From an uncultured Pseudomonadales bacterium (GTDB lineage Bacteria; Pseudomonadota; Gammaproteobacteria; Pseudomonadales; Azotimanducaceae), in contig OY282430.1 of NCBI GenBank assembly GCA_958296025.1, positions 2,480,001 to 2,544,000 of the forward strand: DNA of 64,000 nucleotides. Direction: 5' to 3'. The notes under the pieces are model-generated. The model was not told the DNA's origin. It did no database searches and saw only the letters and a program-made list of their open reading frames with translations. Positions 55,994-64,000 of this stretch are shown one piece after another (position 1 is the stretch's first letter; every line of letters begins with the position of its first letter). The position numbers and the translations under genes are program-made.

Positions 55994-56022
55994 TTGTAGC
56001 GAACCCATGCAAACGCTAGAAT
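55994..56022 (+). promoter_or_regulatory. Promoter for the vWA-coiled coil gene
   Basis: TTGTAG at 55994-55999 and TAGAAT at 56017-56022 are separated by 17 bases, about 85 bases before the GTG start at 56109. It lies just outside the right end of the transposon, so the insertion left it intact. Confidence 0.5.
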
Positions 56023-56108
56023 GCCGCCTTTTTCGCCCCATGCGCTGCAAAGAAGCTGCGTAGGATCGCGTGGGCGGCTAAACCACTGGCTGAAGGGAGT
56101 GAACCGAG

Positions 56109-58220
56109 GTGGCAGTTCATCGTGCTCCGCAGACTTCCGGGCGGCTGCAACGGCGCTTGTTGATCTTCATTCCACCGGCCATCATCCTGATCTTTGTGCT
56201 GGCCTTGGTGTTCACTGCGGACACCGAAGACGCGGGATTGGAACGGGATGCGGACCTGTGCCCTCTGGCCGATGCTGACATCAGCGCCCGCGCTGTCTTC
56301 CTCGTGGACCTCGTCAAACCCTTGGACGACGGTCGCCAAGGGCTGCCCGGCGAACTGCTGCGCAGCCTCACCCTGGGTCTTGACGCCAACGCGGAGTTGC
56401 GAGTCTTCACTTTGGCCCAAGATGCGGCGGCGCCGCGCCACTTGCTTGGCCGCCTTTGCAAGCCCTACAACAACGCGGACTTGGCCTTTGCCGGGGCCAA
56501 GGACCAGTCCGGCGAAGTTCCAGACTGCGGCGATTTGCCTGCTCAACTGCCGCAAAACCTGCGCAGCAACGCCACCCAATTCTGCGCCCGACGCAATGCA
56601 CTGAGTGAGCGGCTCGATCAGATCGGCGAACGGCGGGGCGCTGGGCCGGTGGACAACGCCCACCTGATCGAAGCCCTTGAAGAAACCAGCCTGGAATTTG
56701 CGGAGTTGCCGGGGCCCCGTGCCCTGTTCGTCTTTTCCGACATGATGCAGCACACATACTGGTACTCCCATCCCGAACTTGGCTGGAACGGTTGGAGCTT
56801 TGGGCGCTTCTTGGATTGGCGGCAGGCGCAGGACGCCCTGGTCGGCCCGCGTCCGGCGCCCATCGGCGAGACGGATGTGACTATCTTCTACACGCCCCGA
56901 GAGGCGCTCACCGCCCAACTCCGCATCAAGGCGGTGCATAAGGGGTTTTGGCGGGATTATTTCGCGGATGCGGTCGGTGCCGAACCCAGCTTTCAAGACC
57001 AGCCGGCCATGGCGGCATATCAGGTTATTCCGCTCATGAGCCCGACGTCGGAAGGGCAACTAGCCGAGCTGGCCGAGGAGGAGCGCCTGCGGCTGCGTCA
57101 GGAGCACGAGGAAGCCGAGCGGGCGCTCGCCCAAGTCGAACAGGAGCAGGCCGCTTTGGCCGAGGCCCGGCAGCGGGCCGAGGAGGAGGAGCGACAGCAA
57201 GCGGCGCGGATAGCGGAATTGCGCCGCCAACAGGAAGCGTTGGCCGCCCGGGAAGCCGCTGCGCGGCAGGCGGCCGCCGAACGGGCCGAACAGGAACGTC
57301 TGCGCCAACAGCGGCAGGAAGGCGAGCGGCTCGCCCAAGCCGAACGGGAGCGGGCGGCCCAGGAGGAGGCCAGGCGGCGGGCCGAAGCCGAGGCGCGGGA
57401 ACGGGAGGCCCGGGAAGCCGAACGGCGCCGCCAGCAGGAGGCGCTGGCCGCCCAGGAAGCCGAGCGTGAGCGGGCCCGCGCCGCGGCCGAACGGGCCGCG
57501 GCCGAAGCCGCTGAGCGGCAGGCGGCCGCCGAACGGGCCGAACAGGAACGTCTGCGCCAGCAGCGGCAGGAAGCCGAGCGGCTCGCCCAAGCCGAACGGG
57601 AGCGGGCGGCCCAGGAGGAGGCCAGGCGGCGGGCCGAAGCCGAGGCGCGGGAACGGGAGGCCCGGGAAGCCGAACGGCGCCGCCAGCAGGAGGCGTTGGC
57701 CGCCCAGGAAGCCGAGCGTGAGCGGGCCGCGGCCGAAGCCGCTGAGCGGCAGGCGGCCGCCGAACGGGCCGAACAGGAACGTCTGCGCCAGCAGCGGCAG
57801 GAAGCCGAGCGGCTCGCCCAAGCCGAACGGGAGCGGGCGGCGGAAGCTGCCGCGGAGTCGGCGCAATCGGCGGATGAGCTGCAACCTGCACCCCTGGCGG
57901 ATTTGCCGAATTGCGCAGTGCGCCTGAAAAACCAGTTCCTGAACGCCGGAGACATCTACCCCGGCCGTCGCGAAGTGAACTACGGCAACGCCGTCATGGT
58001 TGTCATGTACGCTCTGGACGAACAAGGCAGGACAGTGGACGACGGAGTGTTGATCGACCGGGAGCGTTCGACGGTAACTGTGAACCGGCATTTCGACAAG
58101 TTCGCCGAGGAGGCGCAAAACTTGGTTAGAACCTGGGAATTTGTGTTTGAGGATGCTGAGGACAGCACCTGCAACAAACACATGGAACTCCGGTCGCAGT
58201 TCCATTTTAATTACCGCTAG
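56109..58220 (+). CDS. vWA-like, coiled-coil, TonB_C-like membrane protein
   Basis: 703 residues. One membrane helix (LLIFIPPAIILIFVLALVFT, residues 15-36) is followed by a vWA-like region with AVFLVDLVKPLDDG and ALFVFSDMMQHTYWYS. Residues about 315-590 form a long Glu/Arg/Gln/Ala coiled coil built from a 65-70-residue duplicated unit (AERAEQERLRQQRQEAERLA and following). The last 90 residues (NCAVRLKNQFLNAGDIYPGR, NAVMVVMYALDEQGRTVDDG) have the pattern of the TonB C-terminal domain. It would span the periplasm like TolA or TonB, but with a sensor-like vWA part. GTG 56109 with GGGAG upstream. No close named family known to me. Confidence 0.65.
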   Translation: MAVHRAPQTSGRLQRRLLIFIPPAIILIFVLALVFTADTEDAGLERDADLCPLADADISARAVFLVDLVKPLDDGRQGLPGELLRSLTLGLDANAELRVFTLAQDAAAPRHLLGRLCKPYNNADLAFAGAKDQSGEVPDCGDLPAQLPQNLRSNATQFCARRNALSERLDQIGERRGAGPVDNAHLIEALEETSLEFAELPGPRALFVFSDMMQHTYWYSHPELGWNGWSFGRFLDWRQAQDALVGPRPAPIGETDVTIFYTPREALTAQLRIKAVHKGFWRDYFADAVGAEPSFQDQPAMAAYQVIPLMSPTSEGQLAELAEEERLRLRQEHEEAERALAQVEQEQAALAEARQRAEEEERQQAARIAELRRQQEALAAREAAARQAAAERAEQERLRQQRQEGERLAQAERERAAQEEARRRAEAEAREREAREAERRRQQEALAAQEAERERARAAAERAAAEAAERQAAAERAEQERLRQQRQEAERLAQAERERAAQEEARRRAEAEAREREAREAERRRQQEALAAQEAERERAAAEAAERQAAAERAEQERLRQQRQEAERLAQAERERAAEAAAESAQSADELQPAPLADLPNCAVRLKNQFLNAGDIYPGRREVNYGNAVMVVMYALDEQGRTVDDGVLIDRERSTVTVNRHFDKFAEEAQNLVRTWEFVFEDAEDSTCNKHMELRSQFHFNYR
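57256..57840 (+). repeat. Internal tandem repeats encoding the coiled coil
   Basis: Segments beginning GCGGCCGCCGAACGGGCCGA recur at about 57269, 57521 and 57755. The intervening roughly 235-250 bp units are almost identical, differing by a short AERERARAAAERA insertion. The repeat preserves heptad phase and the frame. Confidence 0.85.
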
Positions 58221-58261
58221 GTCTCTTGGCCGCCACAGTGGTCCTGATTTAGGGAAGTATC

Positions 58262-60976
58262 TTGGCCGACCATCTCAACGCCTTGCCGAAGGGCAGCCAC
58301 CTTGAAGACTACGAGCTTCAACAGGTGTTCAGCACTGGCCGCTACGGCATCAAGTATCGCGTCGTGCAACAGGGCCAAGATCGGCCGCTAGCCGTCAAGG
58401 AATACCTGCCGGGTACTCTCGCACTGCGCCAGGATGGCACCGCTGTCCTGCCCAGATCCACCGCCGTAAAGGCGGACTTTGACGCGGGGCTGGCCCTATT
58501 TCTAGACTGCGCCCGGATGCAAGCGCAGGTCAAGCACCCGAATCTGGTTCAAATACACCGCTGGTTTAAAGCCAACGGCACCGGCTACATCGTCATGGAC
58601 TACGCCGAAGGGGAGGTCCTTTCGGCACTGCTGGAGCGTCGTAAGACCCTGCCGGCGGCGGACCTCCGCCGGATTGCGCAGGTGCTCATGGAGCCACTGG
58701 CGCAGATGCACGACCTAAGCTTCCTGCACCAGGACATCCACCCCGGCGACATCATCATCCGCCCCGACGGTTCACCTGTGCTGCTCGAGTCGGGACTGGG
58801 CCGCCGAGACCAAGGGTCTGCCCGGCAGGCCTTCGGCGCCCGAACCAAAAGCCCTGACTTAGGCACCCTGGCGGCCGGCTATTCACCGCTGGAGCAATAC
58901 TCCAGCCGCAGCCGCTTGGGGCCTTGGACGGACATCTACGCTCTCGGCGCGGTCATGTACCACTGCGCAACTGGCCAGCCGCCCCCGGACGCTCCATCCC
59001 GGGTGGTGCAGGATGAGTTGGTTCCTGCGGTCAAGGCGGCGGCCCACGGCCGTTACGACGCAAAGCTGCTGCAGGCGATAGACGCGGCCTTGGCCATCGC
59101 TCCGAGGCAACGTCCCACCAACATCGCCTTGTGGCGCACCACATTCGTCGAGACGGACGAGGCGGAAAAGGCCGATGTGGCCCGCCCAGGCCATGTGACT
59201 CGGGTCGCCGCCCGCGGCTTTGCCCGTCCAATCGCAAGGGCGCCCGCTGTCGCGCAGGCGACAGCCAGTGCGCCGATCGAGCAACGCGGCGTCCCCGCCA
59301 AGTGGCTGTTGCCCACGGCGGCCGCCGTGGCCTTCACCGTGCTGCTGACTTGGATGGATGTGGGCATTCTACGTTCGCCGCAGAACGGTGAGACGCCCGC
59401 CACGCCTACGGCGCCTACGGATGTTGATGAAGCGCCGCAAACGATGGCGGCAGCGACGGACGGCGGCGAGGCAACGCCGGTGGCGGACCCGCAGCCGGAT
59501 GCGGCAACGCCCGCCCCCACCACCCCAGTGGCCCAGACCGAACCGGAAGGCGCGGCGGCGCCCGCCGCAACACCCGCCCCCGCCAGCCCAGTGGCCCAGA
59601 CCGAACCGGAAGGCGCGGCGGCACCCGCCGCAACACCCGCTCCCGCCACCCTAGTGGTCCGGACCGAACCGGAAGGCGCTGAGGTGTTGATCGGTGGTCA
59701 GTTGGCTGGCCGCACGCCGCTGGAATTGGCCGACCTGTCTCCCGGCGAGTACGACCTGAAACTTCAACATCCCCTCTATGAAACAGTGGAGATCGTCGGC
59801 CAGACCCTAGCGGCCGGCGACGCGGCCCGCATCGAGCGAACCTTGGTGCGCGCCACCGGCACCTTGACGCTGGCCCTCACGCCAGTGGACGCGACGGTGC
59901 TGCTTCCCGACCTGGAAACCCCCTACAGCCCAGGGATGCCGCTGCCCCAAGGAACCCATGGCGTGCAGGTGAGCGCCCCAGGATATCGGTCCGAAACCCG
60001 TACCGTCCAAGTGGCCGGCGACGTACGCATGGAGATTTCCCTAGTCTCCGAGCAACCGCCCTTCACCATCGTCGCTACGCCGGCGGCGGCCAAGGTGCGC
60101 ATTCTAGGCGCATCCTACACGCCGGGCATGAGCCTGCCGTCAGGCGACTATCGGGTTCGGGTGGCGCTGGCGGGCTACGAAACCTGGGAGGAGACCCTCA
60201 GCCACGGCGCAGCGCCCACGCAAAGGGAAGTGACGCTGGCTCCAGGCATTGGCGAGTTCGCCGACCCGCTGGCTGACGGCGGTGATGGCCCCCTAATGGT
60301 GCTGGTTCCCTCCGGCGCCTTCCGCATGGGTTGCTTGATTGAAGACGATTGCCGAGACAACGAAGAGCCCGTGCGCGAAGTGTCGGTGACGGCGCCTTTC
60401 GCGCTATCCAAGTACGAAGTGACCGTTGCTCAATACAACCGCTTCGCCGAGGTCACCGAGCGCCCAACAGACCCACAAGCGGATGGCGACCAACCCGTGG
60501 TGAACGTCTCTTGGGAGGATGCCTCAGCCTACATGGAATGGCTGTCGGCGCAGTCCGGCAGCAGCTACCGGCTGCCTACCGAAGCGGAATGGGAATACGC
60601 CGCCAGGGCCGGCAGCGCCACGGCATACAGCTGGGGCGACGCAGTGGGCAGCCGACTGGCCAACTGCAACGGCTGCGGCAGCCCTTGGGACAACGACAGC
60701 CCCGCCCCGGTCGGCTCGTTCGCGCCCAACGCCTGGGGCCTGCATGACATGCACGGCAACCTTTGGGAGTGGGTGCAGGACTGCCAAAACGACAACTACG
60801 CGGGCGCCCCGCAGGATGCGTCGGCTTGGACCGTCGGGGATTGCGACAGCCGCATGCTGCGTGGCGGCGCCTACACCAGCAGTCCGGCGGTCATCCGCGC
60901 CGCCGCCCGCGAATGGGACGACCGGAAGCTACGTGATACGGCGACCGGCTTCCGCGTCGCCATGACGCCGGAATAG
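58262..60976 (+). CDS. Degenerate Ser/Thr kinase with PEGA and formylglycine-generating-enzyme-like domain
   Basis: 904 residues. An N-terminal protein kinase fold (residues 15-290) has LAVKEYLPG (ATP-anchoring Lys) and HQDIHPGDIIIRPDG in place of HRDxKPxN, but LLESGLG in place of DFG, so metal binding is probably lost. One membrane helix follows (KWLLPTAAAVAFTVLLTWMD, about 347-366), then a Pro/Ala linker with 21-residue repeats and PEGA domains (LVVRTEPEGAEVLIGGQLAG). The C-terminal FGE-sulfatase domain has VPSGAFRMGCL, YRLPTEAEWEYAARAG and LHDMHGNLWEWVQDC. This is a pseudokinase-type sensor with a periplasmic FGE fold, not necessarily a sulfatase activator. TTG 58262 has AGGGAAG upstream. 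Starts 41 bp after the vWA gene. Confidence 0.8.
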   Translation: MADHLNALPKGSHLEDYELQQVFSTGRYGIKYRVVQQGQDRPLAVKEYLPGTLALRQDGTAVLPRSTAVKADFDAGLALFLDCARMQAQVKHPNLVQIHRWFKANGTGYIVMDYAEGEVLSALLERRKTLPAADLRRIAQVLMEPLAQMHDLSFLHQDIHPGDIIIRPDGSPVLLESGLGRRDQGSARQAFGARTKSPDLGTLAAGYSPLEQYSSRSRLGPWTDIYALGAVMYHCATGQPPPDAPSRVVQDELVPAVKAAAHGRYDAKLLQAIDAALAIAPRQRPTNIALWRTTFVETDEAEKADVARPGHVTRVAARGFARPIARAPAVAQATASAPIEQRGVPAKWLLPTAAAVAFTVLLTWMDVGILRSPQNGETPATPTAPTDVDEAPQTMAAATDGGEATPVADPQPDAATPAPTTPVAQTEPEGAAAPAATPAPASPVAQTEPEGAAAPAATPAPATLVVRTEPEGAEVLIGGQLAGRTPLELADLSPGEYDLKLQHPLYETVEIVGQTLAAGDAARIERTLVRATGTLTLALTPVDATVLLPDLETPYSPGMPLPQGTHGVQVSAPGYRSETRTVQVAGDVRMEISLVSEQPPFTIVATPAAAKVRILGASYTPGMSLPSGDYRVRVALAGYETWEETLSHGAAPTQREVTLAPGIGEFADPLADGGDGPLMVLVPSGAFRMGCLIEDDCRDNEEPVREVSVTAPFALSKYEVTVAQYNRFAEVTERPTDPQADGDQPVVNVSWEDASAYMEWLSAQSGSSYRLPTEAEWEYAARAGSATAYSWGDAVGSRLANCNGCGSPWDNDSPAPVGSFAPNAWGLHDMHGNLWEWVQDCQNDNYAGAPQDASAWTVGDCDSRMLRGGAYTSSPAVIRAAAREWDDRKLRDTATGFRVAMTPE
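59515..59660 (+). repeat. 63-bp tandem repeat in the linker of the kinase-FGE gene
   Basis: Two almost identical 63-bp units plus a partial third encode SPVAQTEPEGAAAPAATPAP. The third runs into the first PEGA domain (TEPEGAEVLIGG), suggesting that the linker grew by duplication of the start of the PEGA domain. Confidence 0.8.
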
Positions 60977-60982
60977 GAAGCG

Positions 60983-61981
60983 TCAACCGGGCGGCGCTTG
61001 CGCCAACGAGCGCAGTTGCGCTTGCAGAACCCCGACCAGCTGATGGACATGGGCGAAGGAGGTGCGGCGCGGCATTCGGTATTCGCCTCTCGGCAAGGGG
61101 CGACGCTGGGCACCGGAACGTCGCGCCATGTAAGCGAGGTCCGCCGCTAGGCTGGTGGCCAAGTCATGGACATCGGCAGCGCGTATGTCGTTCCTCTGCA
61201 TCTCGCGGTTCAGGTCGAAGTCGAGCGTTTCAAGCCCCTGCGCCCTTTGCACAGACTGCAAGAGGCCCCAACAATCCATCAAGCGCCGGTGGACATCTAG
61301 TGGATCACTGCCCCTATCCAGGGCCGGCGGCGGCGGATAGCCGCCGTTCAGCAGGTCCCCGGCATGGTCCACGGCCAGCAGCACCGGCCTGTAGATGTCC
61401 TGGGGACGGAACTCCTGCTGCAACAGTAGGTTAAGCTGGTGGTTCACATCAGCGACCTTCGCCAGCACATCCAAGTTGCCCTTGGCGGCGTCCCGCTCCA
61501 ACCCCAACACGACCACATGAATGTTGCGCAAGACCAACAGGGCGCGCAGCTGGACACGGGCGTCCTGCACCACCTGCAGGGCGTCCGCCGAGGTGATCTG
61601 GCGCCCTTCCGGGGCGGGCCGCGGCGCTGGCTGATTCCAAGCGCCGGCATCCAGCGGCAGGCCGGCGCTCCCGGCCCTCATATCCACGAACGCCTTAGTG
61701 CGCCGATACAGAACCTGCGCCTGCCACAAGACATGGCGCGGCGGCGCATTGCGCACTATCCGGGGCGGCATGTCGGCTGTGGATGCCCTGGCTTGCCGCC
61801 GGTCGTCTGCCGTGCGCAAGGCTTCAAGGTCCACCGACAAGGCCATGACGGCGAGATAAACATCGGCGGGCGGCGGCGGCGGGGCGAGGGATTCCTCGGC
61901 CCGTGCGCCCGGAACGCAGAATAACAGCAACGCCAACGCCAAGCCGCGCCGTCGAACCGCCAAAGGCCCCAGCCGGCGCAT
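60983..61981 (-). CDS. Secreted protein of unknown function
   Basis: 332 residues with a clear signal peptide (RRRGLALALLLFCVPGARAEE). The mature part is helical, with YLAVMALSVDLEALRTADDR, VQLRALLVLRNIHVVVLGLE and VNHQLNLLLQQEFRPQDIYR, and a Pro-rich break around PPPPALDRG. No family recognised. ATG 61981 is preferred over 62053, which would place 24 basic residues before the signal. It is convergent with the kinase-FGE gene (6-bp gap) and divergent from the TonB_C genes. Probably periplasmic. Confidence 0.65.
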   Translation of the reverse strand: MRRLGPLAVRRRGLALALLLFCVPGARAEESLAPPPPPADVYLAVMALSVDLEALRTADDRRQARASTADMPPRIVRNAPPRHVLWQAQVLYRRTKAFVDMRAGSAGLPLDAGAWNQPAPRPAPEGRQITSADALQVVQDARVQLRALLVLRNIHVVVLGLERDAAKGNLDVLAKVADVNHQLNLLLQQEFRPQDIYRPVLLAVDHAGDLLNGGYPPPPALDRGSDPLDVHRRLMDCWGLLQSVQRAQGLETLDFDLNREMQRNDIRAADVHDLATSLAADLAYMARRSGAQRRPLPRGEYRMPRRTSFAHVHQLVGVLQAQLRSLAQAPPG

Positions 61982-62129
61982 CGGTGAGCACCGCCGGGGC
62001 CGCCCGAAGCAGCCACTGCTGGGAACTCTTTTGCAAGGCGCGACTTGGCTCATCCAATCACCTTCCTGTGTTCGAGCACAATAGTGTAAGCTATCGTCTG
62101 TTAGAAATAAAAGTGTCCGATTTTTTGGA

Positions 62130-62278
62130 TGTCAAACCAAAGCAGAAATGTCCCCTTTCCGGTTCCTTGGCGGCCGTCGCTGGATTCACCGGGGGGCGTG
62201 AACGGAGGGAGCGGAGCGACCGGAGGTCACGGCCCTGCCGCGGTGCGCTCGGTGCCGGGGCGGGCTTCCAGTTCGGGG
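62130..62278. mobile_element. Truncated copy of the 256-bp miniature element
   Basis: From TGTCAAACCAAAGCAGAAAT at 62130 onward the sequence matches the left part of the element at 22521-22776, with an internal deletion, up to GGGCGGGCTTCCAGTTCGGG. The right inverted repeat is missing, and the segment joins directly to the leader of the TonB_C-like gene at 62285. Confidence 0.75.
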
Positions 62279-62284
62279 GACGTG

Positions 62285-62719
62285 ATGGCAACATACTTGG
62301 CGGTTTTAGGCGTCATCTCCTTGGTTTTGGCACCTCTCGCCCAAGGGTCCGAGCAATGCCCGGACAAGGCCAAGGCCAAAGACCCCACTTACCTGTCCTG
62401 CCAGGTGGATGCGGAACGCGTCTCCTGCAAGCCAAGCAAGCTGCTCCTGGAAACCCAGTGCCAAGACTTGGTGCTGTACCAGAAGGCGCTCCCGGAATAC
62501 CCGAAAAATCAGCGCAGGAGGGGTGTGCAGGGCTGGGTGCTGGTCGGCTTTACTGTCACCGAACAGGGCGAAGTCGTCAACCCCGCTGTGGTCAACGCCC
62601 AGCCGCCGCGAGTTTTCGATGCAGCCGCCTTGGCGGCGGTCAGCCTGTACAAATTTCATCCACTGACGATGCCCCTAGAGAACATCGCCATAAGGATCCG
62701 TTTCTCCTTGGCGGAATAA
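62285..62719 (+). CDS. TonB_C-like periplasmic protein, copy 1
   Basis: 144 residues: a signal peptide (ATYLAVLGVISLVLAPLAQG) and then a Cys-containing segment (EQCPDKAKAKDPTYLSCQVD). The C-terminal domain has the TonB family pattern: KALPEYPKNQRRRGVQGWVL, GFTVTEQGEVVNPAVVNAQP, VFDAAALAAVSLYKFHP. Unlike TonB it has no stable N-terminal anchor or Pro-rich spacer, so it is a free periplasmic TonB_C protein rather than an energy transducer. ATG 62285 follows GGGGGACGTG. A near-identical copy follows at 63084; only the last 30 residues differ noticeably. Confidence 0.75.
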   Translation: MATYLAVLGVISLVLAPLAQGSEQCPDKAKAKDPTYLSCQVDAERVSCKPSKLLLETQCQDLVLYQKALPEYPKNQRRRGVQGWVLVGFTVTEQGEVVNPAVVNAQPPRVFDAAALAAVSLYKFHPLTMPLENIAIRIRFSLAE

Positions 62720-62944
62720 GGCTATCAAAAGCAAGGAGAAAGGGAGGGTCAGTCAAGGTTCGGCGGCTCGGGGCGTCGGATGGCGAGTCGCTTTGGGCGC
62801 TGGTGGCGTCGCTTGCGGCGGGCGGCGGGGTGCCCTTCGGCCCAAAGGCCCAAAACAGGCTCCCCGCCAAACTCCCCAGACGCTTCGCAGCGCCCAAGGA
62901 ACGCCAAAACGCAGCCTCAACGCCCCGCCAAACAACTCCGACAG

Positions 62945-63005
62945 CCCAGACCGACGCCAAACGCCCTCAAAAACCACCCTCTAAATCCTTAATAGGGGAC
63001 TAGGG
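62945..63005. repeat. Inverse copy of the end of the 2479-type miniature element
   Basis: GACGCCAAACGCCCTCAAAA through CCTTAATAGGGGACTAGGG is the reverse complement of the first 50-odd bases of the 136-bp element at 2479, with two substitutions. The opposite terminus is not found within 62720-62945, which otherwise is GC-rich, repetitive-looking sequence without a credible gene. Confidence 0.7.
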
Positions 63006-63083
63006 AATAGTGTAAGCTATCGTCATGGATGAGTCCCGGCTTGCACCCTGCCCGGGGCTGCCCAATGGGGTTCGGGGGACGTG

Positions 63084-63521
63084 ATGGCAACATACTTGGC
63101 GGTTTTAGGCGTCATCTCCTTGGTTTTGGCACCTCTCGCCCAAGGGTCCGAGCAATGCCCGGACAAGGCCAAGGCCAAAGACCCCACTTACCTGTCCTGC
63201 CAGGTGGATGCGGAACGCGTCTCCTGCAAGCCAAGCAAGCTGCTCCTGGAAACCCAGTGCCAAGACTTGGTGCTGTACCAGAAGGCGCTCCCGGAATACC
63301 CGCAAAATCAGCGCAGGAGGGGTGTGCAGGGCTGGGTGCTGGTCGGCTTTACTGTCACCGAACAGGGCGAAGTCGTCAACCCCGCTGTGGTCAACGCCCA
63401 GCCACCGCGAGTTTTCGATGCGGCCGCCTTGAAAGCAGTCAGCGGGTACAAATTTCATCCACTGACGACGCTCCTAGAGAACGTCGGCCTGAGGATCAAC
63501 TTCTCCTTGACGGAAAATTAG
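63084..63521 (+). CDS. TonB_C-like periplasmic protein, copy 2
   Basis: 145 residues, identical to copy 1 over about the first 115 residues apart from one Lys/Gln change (YPQNQRRRG), then diverging in the last strand (LKAVSGYKFHPLTTLLENVG). Signal peptide and TonB_C-type domain as in copy 1. The 18-19 bases ATAGTGTAAGCTATCGTC occur upstream of both copies (62081 and 63007), so promoter and gene were duplicated together, while only copy 1 received the miniature element in its leader. ATG 63084 chosen. Confidence 0.75.
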   Translation: MATYLAVLGVISLVLAPLAQGSEQCPDKAKAKDPTYLSCQVDAERVSCKPSKLLLETQCQDLVLYQKALPEYPQNQRRRGVQGWVLVGFTVTEQGEVVNPAVVNAQPPRVFDAAALKAVSGYKFHPLTTLLENVGLRINFSLTEN

Positions 63522-63627
63522 GCTATCAATGACGATGGTGGGGGAAACGGCTTGGGATAGGTGGGATAGGTGGGACGCCAAGGTGCGGGCGGAAGCCTTT
63601 GCGCAAGGCATTGAAAGGGGTGCTGTC

Positions 63628-63668
63628 TTCGAGGGGTTCCCCCTCGGGCTGCCCGGCTGAGGGCTCTC
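63628..63668 (+). repeat. Extragenic copy of the 45-bp interspersed repeat
   Basis: TTCGAGGGGTTCCCCCTCGG followed by GCTGCCCGGCTGAGGGCTCTC shares the hairpin and the CCCGGCTGAaGGCTC core of the two intragenic units at 21318-21407. It lies in the leader of the PIN-type gene. Confidence 0.6.
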
Positions 63669-63695
63669 CAACTTGTCCCTCAACCTTAGCTACCC

Positions 63696-64000
63696 ATGAA
63701 AACGAACTACATCCTGATTGACTACGAGAATGTGCAGCCGAAAAACTTGGCGATGATACTGGACGGTGGCAGCGACCAAGATTTCCAAGTGTTTGTGTTT
63801 GTCGGCGCAAACCAATCGAAAATTCCCATCGAGCTGGCCAAGCCGATGCAGCGCTTAGGCAGCAAGGCCAAATACATCACCATGAGCGGCAGCGGCAAGA
63901 ACGCCCTTGACTTCCATATCGCCTACTATCTTGGCGAACTGACTACCGAGGACAGCGAGGGTTTTTTTCACATCATCTCCAAAGACACCGGCTACGATCA
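63696..64000 (+). CDS. PIN/NYN-like nuclease-fold protein, N-terminal part
   Basis: The first 101 residues are visible; the gene continues beyond the window. The start MKTNYILIDYENVQPKNLAM has the early Asp and Asn of PIN/NYN-type ribonucleases. NALDFHIAYYLGELTTED gives the second acidic cluster and FHIISKDTGYD the third, which together make a four-acid active site. Proteins of this type are thought to cut RNA, and some act in toxin systems; substrate unknown. ATG 63696 has no strong ribosome binding site. The short interspersed repeat lies in its leader. Confidence 0.75.
   Translation, partial: MKTNYILIDYENVQPKNLAMILDGGSDQDFQVFVFVGANQSKIPIELAKPMQRLGSKAKYITMSGSGKNALDFHIAYYLGELTTEDSEGFFHIISKDTGYD

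Noticed and set aside
57034-58205. Two Leu/Pro/Arg-rich minus-strand frames
   Set aside because: They are mirror translations of the coiled-coil repeat region.
62753-62977. Minus-strand small frame beginning VFEGVWR, similar to one at 2507
   Set aside because: The similarity is due to the shared miniature-element end; the rest is unrelated low-complexity sequence.

Overview
The window reads as one high-GC stretch of chromosome from a Gram-negative gammaproteobacterium. The minus-strand block lpxB-rnhB-dnaE-tilS-pyrG-kdsA (positions 1-9411) follows the gene order I know from Pseudomonas, except that accA is missing between dnaE and tilS. LPS genes (kdsA, lpxB), a TonB-dependent receptor, TonB-like proteins and lipoproteins indicate an outer membrane. 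Species cannot be named from sequence alone. The many short repeats, small transposable elements, Uma2/PD-(D/E)XK proteins and duplicated envelope genes suggest a repeat-rich, possibly host-associated or uncultured lineage; that is inference.

Layout. (1) 1-12147, minus strand: housekeeping block, then a polyprenyl-phosphate glycosyltransferase-GtrA fusion coupled to gltX. (2) 12302-17595: TonB-dependent receptor, a Roadblock/LC7 (MglB-like) protein with a disordered tail, and an AmtB ammonium transporter. (3) 17987-24746: membrane protein of glycosyltransferase type, Uma2 nuclease, AAA/PD-(D/E)XK protein, a 256-bp miniature element with terminal inverted repeats, and a tandem-HTH regulator with a small partner under an AT-rich promoter. 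(4) 24907-36068, minus strand: an envelope-modification region with two OpgB/LTA-synthase-type phosphoglycerol transferases whose 3' thirds are nearly identical, a spermidine-synthase-like membrane protein split into two coupled genes, and two multi-pass glycosyltransferases. (5) 36346-53025: a Tad (tight adherence, Flp pilus) locus in rearranged form: tadE-like, second pseudopilin, tadG; then flp, tadV, rcpC/cpaB, rcpA/cpaC, lipoprotein, tadZ/cpaE, tadA, tadB, tadC. It is interrupted by a reverse-oriented ATPase remnant and by a reverse-oriented TadD-like TPR lipoprotein fused to two SPOR domains. A second Roadblock protein converges on tadC. (6) 53788-55920: an intact two-gene transposon with 18-bp inverted repeats and a 9-bp target duplication, carrying an adenine-type DNA methyltransferase coupled to the transposase. 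(7) 56109-63521: an unusual envelope cluster of a vWA-coiled coil-TonB_C protein, a degenerate Ser/Thr kinase with PEGA and formylglycine-enzyme-like domains, a secreted protein of unknown function, and two near-identical TonB_C-like periplasmic proteins. A PIN/NYN-type protein runs off the right edge.

How they fit together: kdsA, lpxB, the glycosyltransferases and the phosphoglycerol transferases all build or decorate the outer envelope. The Tad genes encode a complete secretion ATPase, inner-membrane platform, secretin, prepilin peptidase, pilin and minor pilins. The two Roadblock proteins could act as polarity or GTPase-regulator partners for it, but no MglA-type GTPase lies in the window. 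Three classes of miniature or short interspersed repeats, one intact transposon and several in-frame tandem repeats show that this chromosome is being actively remodelled.
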